From Lumbricus rubellus (Eukaryota > Annelida > Clitellata > Crassiclitellata > Lumbricidae), in assembly GCA_945859605.1 (NCBI GenBank), contig OX243825.1, forward strand, positions 27,630,912 to 27,694,911: a stretch of DNA of 64,000 bases, given 5' to 3'. Position 1 is the stretch's first letter. Each line of letters opens with the position of its first letter. Under the pieces are notes generated by a model. That model did not search any database, was not told where the DNA came from, and worked only from the letters and a program-made list of their open reading frames with translations. Shown here piece after piece: positions 12,101 to 23,342 of the stretch. The translations under genes and the position numbers were made by a program.

Positions 12101-14694
12101 TTGGACGGGATAGAACCGTTAGAACGCAAAATTTTTTCTATTACAAATTACTTTATTTTGACGTCTACATGTATAAATAGCAGTAAACATTCTAATTTGA
12201 ATCAATTATAACAGTTTTATATACTTTTAGGTAATTGAATTTTAGCCTTGTGGACCCCTAATGTTCTTTGACTAAGAAAAAGTGGCCCTCTTGTCCTCAA
12301 ACTTAGAAAAAGTGGCCCTAAAGTCAGAAAAAGTTGGGACCCACTGTCATAGGGTGTACATGTAGTAGACTAACGCAAGGCACTTTGGTTTATGAAATCG
12401 GGCTAGAAAAGTATTTTTTCTGTCTTATAATCACCCATTGTTTGAAGTATACTGCATGAGTAGTTTAGGTACCTGCGCTGGAAATAACGTATAATATTAT
12501 AGGCCTATTAAGTTGGTTTACTGTCAATACCGCGCACACAATACCGCGCACACAATACCGTACCGCGCACACAATACCGCGATTTACAATACCGCGCACG
12601 ATCGATACCGCGAATTTGTTCAATCCAGATTATATTTTATAAATATAGATACATCCATCCAGCTTCTATTTCTCGCTCGTTATTTTAGTCAATCTAGCTT
12701 CTATTTCATATATAAAAATACCCTCATCCAGCTTCCAGTTCTCATGCTTTATTCTCGTCTATCCAGCTTCTATTTCTGACATAGAAATACCTTCATCCAG
12801 CTCTTATTTCTCATGCTTTATTTTCGTCAATCTAGCTTCTATTTCATATATAAAAACACCCTCATCCAGCTTCCATTTCTCATGCTTTATTTTTCGTCAA
12901 TCCAGCTTCTATTTCACACATAGAAATACCTTCATCCAGCTCTTATTTCTATGTATTTCTATGTCTAAAATAGAAGCTGGATTGACGAGAATAACGAGCG
13001 AGAAACAGAAGCTGGATGAAGGTAGATATAGGTATGAAAATTAATATAAGCTGGACAGTGATGGGAAGTATTTAAAATACTAGTATTTAAAATAGTATTT
13101 TAAATACAATCTAAGTATTTTGTACTTGTATTTTAAATACTTTTGTGATCAAGTATTTTTACTTTTACTTAAAATACTTTTTGGGTAGTATTTTGTACTT
13201 AAAATTATGATGATGTCAAAATACTTTTTCAAAATACTTTTGAATCTCACCAGCTGCAATTATCTATGCAATATTGCTTGCTCATGCACTAGGCTTCTTC
13301 ATAACTCAAACAAAAGAATCCTTGTACACAATGTACATTGTAAACACAATACAGTTAAGCAGGTTGACATTGATTAGTGATTGTTACGGATGGCTGGGCA
13401 CCGCTGACCACAGAGGAGGAATGTTATTTACAGATGTATTTGTTCTATGGTGTAGGGGAAGAGTATACCCATCTATGTATACATACCAATGATCGAGGCA
13501 TCAATGACACACATAATATTATTATAATTAGGTTTTAAGTCAGTTTGATGTTTGACACCACAATGGACTTGTCGATGCTGATAGAATAGAACTTAGGCTA
13601 GATGTTAACTATCTAGATGTTTATGAATAGGACAAATGAGGATGGCATTAGACGTGTCTATTGGTTGGTGGAAATTGGAACTTCTCTTACCTTGGAACGG
13701 GCAGAGTTTCATAACATCGATCTCCATTAATGGATCATTGACTACGTACATATACTTGAAGAACTATAGCATATAGGAAGACACCTATACCACTTAGTTG
13801 ACCTGTGCTGGTGTATTGTATTATTATCTCAAGGGATAGGCCATTCCCATACCACAGATTTCAGACACTTAGGCCTACTTAAAAAGTAGCCTAGATCTGG
13901 GTTTTGCTGATGGTGCGAATTGTGACAGGAAGTCTCAACATAGCAGACTTTATAAGGTACGTACGTTCAGGAGTGGAAGAATGTTTATCCGTCCCATTGT
14001 GCCAGACCACGGAACAAAACTTTGTCTAATTTAGTGTTTTTAAATTTTAAATTTGGATAAATTACATTGACCATTCTTTCTGCATAAATAGTAGGCTCCC
14101 GATATTTTTTATATGCCATTAAATTGTGTGTTTCTGTGGATCTTGATGTTAACGAACTCTGACTAGAACTAGAACACATCCCTAGTGTCTTGGACTCGGC
14201 CTTGAACATCTTTGGACCCAGAAAATGTGTTTTTAAATAAAAATTCTATGTTAAGAATTTTTTGTCGCAATTTAATATGACTTCCTATTTTGCTATATAG
14301 TTTGGCAGTGAGTATTTTGTACTTAGTATTTTAAATACTTTTCCAAGCCAAGTATTTTATACTTGTATTTTAAATACTTTTGTAGAAAAGTATTTTTACT
14401 TGTATTTTAAATACTTTTGTGACCAAGTATTTTTACTCATACTCAAAATACTTTTAAAAAGTATTTTCCCCATCACTGAAGCTGGATTCAACAAATTCGC
14501 GGTATCGATCGTGCGCGGTAACGATCGTGCGCGGTATTGAATATCGCGGTATTGTGTGCGCGCTATTGTGTGCGCGGTATTGTGTGCGCGGTATTGACCG
14601 GATACCTATTAAGTTTACCTGTGACAAGTCCCGTTGCCACGAAGAAAATGTTTGGCAGAAGAAACCAAATCAGTGTAGCATGGAAGATGAACAT
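6187..14694 (-). CDS. Secreted C-type lectin-like protein, gene 2 (192 aa, 3 exons)
   Basis: Predicted exons are 14694-14619 (signal peptide), 8527-8324 and 6485-6187. All junctions are phase 1 with GTAAAC and GTGAGT donors. The signal peptide begins MFIFHATLIWFLLPNIFF. The CTLD is the long form: first cysteine in GCPRYF, then YCYG, GARAVMI in the second helix/loop region, WTG, FVWTFN, a QPD motif in RPGQPDC, LNDNDC and a final CVLCQI before TAG. QPD is known as the galactose-type motif of Ca-dependent CTLDs. Relative to its sisters it has a longer stretch before the WRPG turn (TNISLPRSSF). The first intron is 6.1 kb and has been filled by TTAA, hAT and foldback elements, one inserted within a few bases of the signal-exon donor. 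Joining the signal exon to the CTLD is inferred from phase and from the sister genes. Confidence 0.8.
6566..6757 (+). mobile_element. tRNA-headed SINE copy
   Basis: Head GTGGGGTAGTGGGTATGTTC resembles a Pol III A box, followed by GCCTTGCAGCCGAAG, then a CAATTGCTCAGTGCTTCGGC body and the tail GGGAGCACCTCTGAGTAG. Other copies are at 23129-23342 (+), 20824-20946 (-) and 29245-29374 (-). Confidence 0.7.
7495..7885. mobile_element. MITE-like repeat with GGCCCACCCTGTA end
   Basis: The left part (7500-7620) is an inverted copy of the right part (7790-7880): both contain AATTCATATTTACACATGA-like and GAATTGTCTCTAAGACTG-like sequence in opposite orientation around a central AATAAAACCG segment. Related to 4700-4998. 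Confidence 0.6.
8911..10655. mobile_element. TTAA-flanked (piggyBac-type) non-autonomous element 1
   Basis: Bounded by TTAACCCATTTACCGCC on the left and an inverted AAAATGGGTTAA on the right, with TTAA at each end (8911-8914, 10652-10655). Just inside lie copies of the palindrome GTTGCGAAAACGCAAC (8932, 9282, 9318, 10510). The middle (9440-10370) is C-rich and holds a nested GGGCGGAG-type repeat at 9655-9824. No transposase frame is recognisable. Confidence 0.7.
9655..9824. mobile_element. Small GGGCGGAGTTT-ended MITE
   Basis: Ends CATGATCGGAGTTTGGTTTC and AAACTCCGCCCATGG, with an interior of GGGGCTAACCCC blocks and ATACCATTTTCATGGTAAAA. The same element, inverted, is at 45807-45958. Confidence 0.6.
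10658..11710. mobile_element. hAT-type element with nested MITE
   Basis: Terminal inverted repeats CAGTGATTCCCAACCTAGTG and AAAAAGGTTGGGATTCACTG, followed inward by GTGTGCCGCG on both sides. The flanking 8-mers GGTTAAAT and CATTAAAT agree at six of eight positions, fitting a diverged 8-bp hAT target duplication. A separate GGGCGGAG-type MITE (10914-11282) is nested inside. Confidence 0.75.
10914..11282. mobile_element. CTGGGCGGAG MITE (related to 26185-26513)
   Basis: Begins CTGGGCGGAGATTTGCAGGG and ends GTCTTCGCCCATGG. Inside are repeated GGCGGTGAAAATAG-like and GGCCGGATGACT-like units on alternating strands. The copy at 26185-26513 is in the opposite orientation. Confidence 0.65.
11830..11870. 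repeat. (CACACG)/(CA)n microsatellite
   Basis: Short alternating purine-pyrimidine run ACACACGCGCGCGCACGCAC followed by CA repeats. Confidence 0.85.
11987..12346. mobile_element. hAT-type MITE
   Basis: Ends CAGCGGTTCTCAGACCGTGG and AAAAGTTGGGACCCACTG. The 8-bp flanks TGATAGGG and TCATAGGG differ at one position, matching the hAT target-duplication length. The interior is AT-rich and non-coding. Confidence 0.75.
12515..14604. mobile_element. Foldback-like element with tandem-array termini (FB-1)
   Basis: Each end is an array of short units built on AATACCGCGCACAC, arranged head-to-tail and inverted between ends (12521-12612 and 14495-14597). The flanks carry an 11-bp direct repeat CCTATTAAGTT at 12504-12514 and 14605-14615. 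The host sequence on both sides continues the upstream-module alignment seen in the other gene copies, confirming an insertion. Inside the left end is an array of CATCCAGCTTCTATTTC units (12650-12985). The insertion is next to the splice donor of the gene 2 signal exon (14618) but leaves the GTAAAC intact. Confidence 0.75.
13056..14478. mobile_element. hAT-type element nested in FB-1
   Basis: Ends CAGTGATGGGAAGTATTT and AAAGTATTTTCCCCATCACTG, flanked by a perfect 8-bp direct repeat AAGCTGGA (13048-13055 and 14479-14486). Subterminal regions are made of AGTATTTTAAATACTTT-like repeats on both sides. A weak minus-strand frame at 13985-14209 has no motif I recognise. Confidence 0.85.
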
Positions 14695-15289
14695 GATCCT
14701 CTCTCCTCTCTGTTAGAAAAACCACACACAACAGTGTGTTAAATTGATTTTAATAGTATCTCATGCAGTTTATGATTATTAATAGCGTGTAAGCTTAGGC
14801 CTGTTACGCGAGGAAAGGAACAGTATAAGAGCATCGTCGATTCAAGAAGGAATGCATGTAGGCTAACAGGACACCGGGCGTGAAGAGATAGGGACGAGAA
14901 ACTTGATGGTGGCAGAGGAGGTGCGCCAGAGATAAAAAATAAGTAGATTTTATTCGACTGCGCTATTATGATGTGTTAAACTTTGCTTGAACAATGAACA
15001 ATGTAGCCTAAAATTATTGCATAGGTTATCATGTCTCGCAAAGTCCATCTGCTGTTTTTCTTGTCATGTCCGTTCTGCTATATACAAGTGTAGCAAGTCA
15101 TGTCCCACTTAGCTGTTTGCCTAACCAGGTCCACCCCTCTGCAATAGTTACGCCATGTCCCTATTGTCTATTTGCCTAGACATCTTGTTCCCTTTCGATA
15201 TTTTGTCCAGTCAAGTTCCCTTCAATTTGTCTAGCCAAGTCGTGTTTGGCTAATAACTATGTCTACACTCTAAAGCCAGGCGTTTACAA

Positions 15290-15830
15290 TCTGAACACAT
15301 TTTGAAACGCGTAATTGTAACACTTACAGAACGCGTCCGGGCGTTTCAAATTTAAACGTTAGCATTCTATTTTTGAACACCTTATGCGTCTCTAAGAGAA
15401 CGCGTCTGACGTTTCCAATGTTAACGGTAGCGTTACGTGTCTGAACACTTATGTGTCTAAGAGAACGCGTCCGACGTTTATAATGTTAACCCTAGTGTTA
15501 TATTTTTGAACACCTACGTGTCGTTAATGGAACGCGTTTGGTGTTCCTAATGTTAACGCTAGCCTAAGCTTATTGAACACTCTACGCGTAACTAATAGAA
15601 CGCGTCCTGCGTTCCACTAATAGAACGCGTCCTGCGTTCCCAATATTAATGCCAGTGTTATATCTTTGAACACTAGTGCCAATATTTTAAACGCCTGTTA
15701 GGTGTTCTACTTTGAAACACATTACGTGCGCAAAATTTGAAACGCGTAATTGTAACACTTACAGAACGCGTCGGGGCGTTTCAAAAACGTACATGTTCAA
15801 TCAGTGTTCATGAACAGAACACAGCAATGT
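15290..15830. repeat. Diverged array of about 65-bp units with ACGCGT core
   Basis: Roughly seven copies of a unit reading GAACACxTACGTGTCxxTAA, GAACGCGTCxGxCGTTCC, then AATGTTAACGCTAGTGTTA. Each copy carries at least one ACGCGT hexamer. Confidence 0.75.
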
Positions 15831-17550
15831 GCACTTCATTAACACTAGTGTTGACAACCTATCAATACTTGTTATGAACCCAAATTTTTTAAGTCAAGAC
15901 ATAACACAAATGATATTTACAATATAATGAAAGCATTTTTTACAATGAAGTCCAAAATTTAAGCCAACATAATTATCAAAAGAAATTGATTACTCTAAAA
16001 AATCAATTGCATGTTATGCAATGTACAAAATGACTATATGGTACAATTAAGCCTATAATTATACTATGTGAGCGTCTACAGAGATGCACGAAAAATGAGT
16101 TTGTAACAGAATGAAAAAGCAAAAATCTAAATAAAATACCAACAGCAGACAATAATTAATACTACATACATGTATACTGTATATGTTTAGGCCTATATAT
16201 ATGTATATATATATATGAAATATATATATATATAACTTCACTGCATGTGCATGGAATAATTATCACAGCTATAAGATAAAAGTCATAATATGAGACTTAT
16301 ATAATCAATCCAACTCTATATTATGTTGGTAATATACGCCATGGATGGTCACAAAAAGTTATAACTGCTTTTGTCACCCCCTCACCACTTGTCGACTTTG
16401 GATAGACCTGCTCGTTTGCAGACCATATATGACACATTAAAAGTGCACTCGTTAACAGTAATAATGCATGAACATACATTATAAAAGTTATCACTAAATT
16501 GCTTTTGTAATAATTTACACATATCTATGGGCATAATTGAAATGTCTGAGTACACTTGAAATTTGAGAAGTAAGGCAAGTTAAATGTTCACATAAAATTA
16601 TACACTGCAACTTGTACAAACGACATATTATAAATGAAATTGGTGCATAGAGCACACATTGAACTGAAGCTCTCTACATCAACCCTGGTGGGCTTTATGT
16701 AGTAATTATCATTGAATTTTAAAATTAAGCAAACTTAACTACAAATTAATAATATTTTACAGCAGTACGGAAAATTTTCTATTTTTTTCAAATTGTCCTG
16801 AAAAATAGAAGTTTGATGCAAATGACATCATTACTATACGACCTGAACTTTTATGTTTGACCAAGTATATGTCACGACTCACGATCCAAAGGGATGTTGA
16901 ATTTTAAGAATCTATAGAATTTTACTGCTTATTTTTATATTTACAAAAAGGGTTAGGATTTTTCCCGACAGTGTTTTTAGCGTAAGACCCAAAAGCAAGT
17001 TATATGGGGTAATTAAAATCAAATTCAAATGGTAAGGAAAACTCTTAGACCATAGGTTCAATTCAAACAGGAAATGCAACTAAAATGTCAAGACCCAAAT
17101 GAATTAGAAAAATATCGCACAGCTATTGACACAATAGTGACAAACGTTCAGTGAGCCTTATATAAGGAACACTGAAAACCCAACAAATAATGAGTTGTTA
17201 ATCTTGTACTATAGCATTGCAGAATGAAAAACAATTAATGTTCCTGCTAATGATTCTGGCAAACTGTCCATAACAGAACGGAGTATCTCAACAAAGAATT
17301 TATATTCTTTCTTGTAAGGTTCACCAATTTCTGGAGTCTGGAAAACACCTAAGAAATTGGCATAAACTCTGAGCTGTCTGGGGTACTACAGATCAAACAC
17401 ATAATATACACAACAACAAGAAGCCAAATATACACTGAAAATCCATGCAATAATGGGTGTGCTTGTGCTATAGTGTCACAGAATAAGACAATATTAATCG
17501 TCAGACAATGACTTGGGTAAGCTCTGTTCACGGTTTTTTAAATGAAAAAT

Positions 17551-17912
17551 TTACACTGTGTGCCCCATGGGCGGAGACAGTAATTTTTGAAGGCGAGGGT
17601 CACAATTTTTGGGCTCAGGAATGAACATTTTTTCGGACCTTTCACTGAAAAAAATGATGACCTTTTTAGCCATTTGGTCGAACTTGCCTTCAAATATTTT
17701 GTTAGTCATATCGGGCTTAGGCACTTTAACCACAGCTGTGTCCCTCACGATGTAAACGCCGGTTAAATCGTCGTAAATTTTCAAAAGAACAACATGTAGC
17801 GGCTCATTTTCTGCTGTTTCTAAAGACTGCGCCACATAGCTGTCCATGTTCTGAAACAAAATGCACAGCATTCATAATGATGAAATTTATACAGGCAGGC
17901 AGGAAGGCAGGC

Positions 17913-17949
<37 letters not shown>

Positions 17950-19109
17950 GGCAAACAGGCAATTTGCAGTCACCGGTGTGCTATAGATTAGACATATAGA
18001 TAGAATTGGCTACAAAATCGACTTTAGTATTATTGATTTGTCAATGCTAGCTTATAAAATGGCATAAATACTCAACTAAATGTAGACTGCTGTCAGAAAG
18101 TGTATTTTTGAAGATAACTTTCGTTCAATGCAAACTAATTTCAAAGTTACACAATTCATTTTAGCCATGGCCCATTGAATTGCTCCTTGCATTTCATGTA
18201 AATTTATAGAAATTGGAAATTGTGATAAAAATTAAAATATACAGTGCTCAACGTTTCTGAATCAGATTTTACTGACCTTCAACACAGCTATTACAGACGA
18301 AGTTGTAAACGCCTGCCTTTCTCCTTCCTACGACCCTGGCTGAAATATGTCTGCTGCTCCATAAACTCCACAACGGGCAACATTCGACCAGCACCATATA
18401 TACAAAAATAAGCCATAATATACTGTATTCATTCATTCATTCATTCATAAATACTTAAAGAGCTACTCCAAGAAAATTACTCATAAGAATGCATCACTTC
18501 AAAATGCACAAAACAGTTTTGAGTTTGATGAAGAGGATTTCAGAGAGCGACTTAGGTTTTTGGCATAGCTGTAAAGGAAAGTCAATCCAGGCCAATGGGT
18601 TTATCACAAAAAGATCAATCTTCATAGTTGCAGTACAAGCAAAACAATCAGGAACCGGTTTTTCATGGGCTGAGCTTACGGGACAAGGTCCTTTTATACG
18701 GATTTGCCAATGAGGTATGCCGCAAAAGCGCAAGACCCGATCCAGACTTACTATTTGGCTAGATGCAGATATTGAACTTCAGGTGCTTTTAATAGACTTT
18801 TGGATATAATCTAACAGCAAACCTTTTAGTACTCAATAATGAACTCTAATAATATCAGCATTACATTTCTTAGTTTGTAAAGAAACCAGAAACACAATTA
18901 ATTAGAAGAGAGTTCTAACAATTCCCCAAATTCTATTTGAAGCATGCTAAATACAAGTGAAAACATGAAAAAATAGCAATTACCTCGCTTTCGGATATTG
19001 CTTTTGCAATGTGCTCATGAACACCAGCAATAATTATACATAGATCTCTGGAAGACCACAGACCCACGGTGATTGTTCTTGCATGTTCAATACACATGAT
19101 AAACCAGAA
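17551..19109 (-). CDS. Unrecognised two-exon protein segment (141 aa, 5' end missing)
   Basis: Exon 19109-18984 follows a TTTCAG acceptor and ends at a GTAATT donor. Exon 17850-17551 follows a TTTGTTTCAG acceptor and ends at TAA. Both are phase 0 and join without interruption. The product reads FWFIMCIEHARTITVGLWSS, a hydrophobic segment LCIIIAGVHEHI, then NEPLHVVLLKIYDDLTGVYI, VVKVPKPD, a KKVIIFFSERSEKMF segment and KLLSPPMGHTV at the end. Codon use and splice sites look genuine. There is no start codon or upstream exon that I can find, and no family I recognise. It lies within a putative transposon, so it may be an element-encoded protein or a captured host gene. Confidence 0.6.
17885..17960. 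repeat. (CAGG)/(CAGA)n microsatellite
   Basis: GCAGGCAGGAAGGCAGGCAG followed by pure CAGA units, in the intron of the unrecognised gene. Confidence 0.9.
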
Positions 19110-19648
19110 CTGAAACCAAAACCAAAATAATGTGAATCAACAAGACCCATTAATAATAAACCAGTAAAATGTATCAACGGTTTGACGATGGGCAATATTC
19201 AAAAATAACTCTTATAGGCTACATTTGATAACAACAGATTCTGAATATTTCAGGTAACAAAATAGCATGTATGCAACTATGCATAATTATTGTATAACCA
19301 AGTGAATCTAATAATGCACTCCATGTATGTCCATAGTTCAATTTTTCGACATAATAATTATATACACTTCTTGAAATTGAATGCCTAGATGTTACCCCTC
19401 AAATGCAACTAAGATATGCCCCTATGTTGCCACTGAATTACAAAGTGTGAGAATATTGTCAACAGGGAAAAATCAGTAGAAAAATTCAGGCGCATTTAAG
19501 TTGTCAAGCCGCAAAAATTTACATCAGCAATTATGAATAGTATGTGATGACAATACAAGACCTGACACATGCGGCAGTGGAAAGACAAAAATGGCGAGGA
19601 ATAATTAGGATGGCAGCGGGCACCTACGGGCACTGGTCCCTCGGTTCT

Positions 19649-19935
<287 letters not shown>

Positions 19936-20823
19936 TGACAATGTACAAGCACTATGACATTATTCCATTTCTTTTTAAGTGCTCGCATAAACCAATTTCA
20001 TTAACCAAGAAAGGTCTTATTACACTACGATATATAGAATCTAAGTATAAATTTCTCCCCAAAACCAGAATCATCCCGAAAACAATTATTATATATGAAC
20101 AGTATACGTTAGTTACCTTCGTCAGTGAAAGTGTAAGGAAACAGAAGTTGAGATGATTACAAGAAACAACAGGACAATAGGGTCTTAAACTAGGCAATTT
20201 GCACCTTACGTGCGTGCTACGCTTTCAGGTTTCAAGAGGAGACATACTTACTGTATAATATACCCATTGTTTTACAGAAAATTTAACACACAAAATGAAC
20301 CTGCCAAAACGATACATTTTCTCCAATTTCGGTGAAAAATAAGACTTCATCTAAGCAGTAATAATAAAATATAATTCAAAACATTCAACTGCCAAGACAT
20401 CGAAATTCGAAAGTACACACATACTCATTAATATTCATGACATTATGACCGTGCTTTGATGGAAAATAATTGAAAATATTCTTTAAAAAAACAAACACAG
20501 GATTATAATCATAATATCAATTTCGTAAAATAATATTTTATATTCTGTGTCTGTTTGGTAGTGCCTTTTGCCTAGATTAACGGACACTAATGTCTTTTAT
20601 TATGAACTACTCTATTCGAGATTATACAACCAATGCATGACGTCATATTTGCATTGCGTTCAAAAGCTGAACGCACTCGCTGAAATATCGAGGCAGCTCG
20701 CGTACTGAAATTGAACGCCGGTGTTCAAAATAGCCCTAAGCCGCTGCAACACGACTATAGTGTATACTCTTACAAACATACAATAATTGAAATTAAAAAA
20801 AATTATTCATGTCTGTTTGTTTG

Positions 20824-20946
20824 TATGTGCACTTGTTATAGCGCCCCTTCAAGCTCTCTCTACTCAGAGGCGCTCCCGATGCAGAGCGGACACTGCATCG
20901 GAGTTTCACGCCGAAGCGCTGAGCAATTGTAAGTGAAGGACTTGCC
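20824..20946 (-). mobile_element. SINE copy, minus orientation
   Basis: TATAGCGCCCCTTCAAGCTC, CAGAGGCGCTCCCGATGCAG and ACGCCGAAGCGCTGAGCAAT are the inverse of the SINE at 23129-23342. The tRNA-like head is lost. Confidence 0.65.
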
Positions 20947-21284
20947 CATTTACACGACGTAATACTGATTTATGTGCCTCTACAAATCATGCATATTTTT
21001 CACTTCATAAATAAGGCCTAAAGGCCTACAGTTTCAGGCTTTCAGCGTCTTTTATAATCTATCTTAATATTGCATGCACATGCATGCACACTGTCTGTTG
21101 TCTGTAATTTGAACGCGTCTTTAACGCAGCGTTTACATATTGAACACATGTGTGAATGTTTCTGTACACCCATGTTAATTTATAGAACGCTTCAAGTGTG
21201 CTGCTGGATGCGTCAGGCGTTCTGAGGATTTACAGTGTAGTCACTGTCTCTAGTCATGTCCTCTTGTTTTTTCCACCTCCTGTA

Positions 21285-21490
21285 TAATAGGTATAAATAG
21301 GGCCGTGTAGTAGGCCTACAGTTGAGGTGGCAGTTTAATTGTCAGTCTGAGCAGCTGACTAGAGAGCGAGAAGTCAGTCTGTGAACTCATTCCGGTGAAT
21401 ATCGGGGAGAGTCGACTGCAGCTGTAGATTGTTTTGACGTCGTCTGCTCATGTTAATAAAAGCTGACAAGTTGGATGTGCCGTTCTTCTC
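21285..21490 (+). promoter_or_regulatory. LTR-like promoter/polyA segment
   Basis: GGTATAAATAGGGCC is a strong TATA context. About 160 bases downstream is GTTAATAAAAGCTG, an AATAAA signal, followed by a short region and TGGCTGGGCATCAACGG, which could be a primer-binding-like site. The order TATA, transcribed region, AATAAA resembles an LTR. No gag-pol follows within the window, so it may be a solo or broken LTR. Confidence 0.3.
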
Positions 21491-22085
21491 ATCGAAATCG
21501 AACTATGGCTGGGCATCAACGGTTCTATCGCCATGACCCATAGAGAGAAGAGTGGTCTTAAGACAACGAGAAGAGACAATTATGCTAAAAAATCGAATGT
21601 CTTACACCAATCTCAACACGGATTCCAGTCGGGGCACTCTTCCCATAAAATTATGGCCTTGCTTAGGCATAGGCCTACATTGTATGTGGCAGATGGAATG
21701 TTATTGATCATCACTATTCAACATTCCGGGTGGTTTGCTCCCTATTGGCTGCGCCAGTTTGTCGGGAGTGATTTCTGTTGCGCGCACATAATTATTAACA
21801 ACTGTACAGTGACCTTTCTTTTATATCGGACCTGGGGCACAACCTAACTCGAATTTTATACGGATACACCAGAGAAGCCAGCTTTCTGTTTCAGCGGCTC
21901 TCAATTACCATCCAGTGCTTCAACGTGGTAGCTTTCCGTGGTATCCTTTTTGCGCCAGACTTGGATTAGATGTAACCGTTCCAGAAGCTTCTCTTTATTG
22001 TCTTCTGACAATTTTTTTATCACCTGAATAAATTAAAAAATTACCAAATTATCGTAATAGCCTATAGTAATAGTGAGCATCTTAC

Positions 22086-22150
22086 CAATAACTTGCTTGC
22101 GATGCGTGTCGAAGGGTAGTCTTTTTCGTTTTTCTCGGATGATTGTCTTT
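22086..22150 (-). other. Probable 5' UTR exon, module copy 2
   Basis: Same conserved block as at 1271, ending ACGCATCGCAAGCAAGTTA TTG with a GTAAGATGC donor. It is separated from its signal-peptide exon (14694-14619) by 7.4 kb of inserted mobile DNA, against 0.5 kb in the shortest module at 27.6-28.2 kb. Confidence 0.4.
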
Positions 22151-22299
22151 CCGTCTCGCGCTGGGTTTATGTGCCTGAAACGGGAGAGCCACCGAGTATA
22201 GGCCCTATAATGGTGTCTGACGCGCATGCCTTGATTAATTTAATTCACTGAGAATCTCTCGATCCTTCTGCTTCACTAGAAAACACCTGTCATATACAA

Positions 22300-22760
22300 A
22301 CTATCCATTCTTTCGTTTATCAGTAAAACAAGTTTTAAATGTCTGGTCTAATGGGTGAGGCAGTGAACTTGATGTGCGCATTATTGTTCAGCGATGTCAG
22401 ATGAGCCAACCTCACCGTTTATTGATTTAACTTGTTTTAAATTAAATTTTCTCTTGCTCCAACAACCGCCACCTGCATTGCAAAGTCGTTCATCATCGCG
22501 TTTAGACAAGTTCGCCATGAGTTAAGAACATCGTATAATACTAAAACATGAAGATTATTTCCTACGGAAGGCAAACAATTGTAGCCTACGAAGAAAGTCA
22601 ACATTCTTTATTCCAAGACACACGCACCTGCGTTTACGAACGCAAGATTGTTATTGAACAGATGAAATATAAACGCAAGCACATAGGCTTACATAAGGCC
22701 ACGTAACTGTGTAGCATAATTTCATTGGATATCATGTAGCACTGCCATGCATATTTATTT
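22300..22760 (-). promoter_or_regulatory. Conserved upstream block of lectin module (copy 2)
   Basis: CAACAACCGCCACCTGCATT and CAAAGTCGTTCATCATCGCG align with the other modules, followed on the right by a CACGCACCTGCGTTTACG region also shared with copy 1. Confidence 0.4.
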
Positions 22761-23128
22761 TAAAATGCAAAATCCAAACTCCAAGTGGCAGTAACTGTAA
22801 ATGGAACGAGAATGACTAAGTAAGGATTCCTGACCGATCATCCACATCTCAAAACATTTTTCGGTCGTTAACTTCGGAATCCGTATATGGAAGTCAGAAG
22901 TCAGTGCTTAATTAACTTAGTCTGTGCATAAATTCATTTAGGCCTACGTCATTAAGGGTCTCAATAAGAGAATTTTCTCATTTCAAATTCTTGCAAAAAA
23001 GATCAATTTCCAATGTTTAAAGAATGTGTCAGAAATCGACCCAGACAAGATTCTCAACCCTATAAATAATGTTATACGGTCGGGTATACGGAGAGTCTGA
23101 GAGTCTGCTTCTGATGTCATATACAAAT

Positions 23129-23342
23129 GTGGCGCGGCGGTGTAGTGGGTATGTTCGTCGCTTTGCCGCCGAAGCGTTGCAGCTTCTAATCCATCCCAAA
23201 TCGCCGCGTATATGAACCTTGTCAAGTCCTTCACTCGCAATTGCCCAGCGCTTTGGCACGAAACCCCGATACAGACTCCGCTCTGCAGTCGGGAGCGCCT
23301 CTGAGTAGGAATTGGAAGGCGCGCTATAGCAAGTGCTCATAC
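23129..23342 (+). mobile_element. tRNA-headed SINE copy, most complete
   Basis: Head TGGCGCGGCGGTGTAGTGGG TATG (A-box-like), a degenerate GCAGCTTCTAATCC in the B-box position, body CAATTGCCCAGCGCTTTGGC, and tail GGGAGCGCCTCTGAGTAGG ending GCGCTATAGCAAGTGC. Confidence 0.75.

Noticed and set aside
15290..15830. CRISPR-like appearance of regularly spaced repeats
   Set aside because: Units are diverged and contiguous without unique spacers, in a eukaryotic transposon end.
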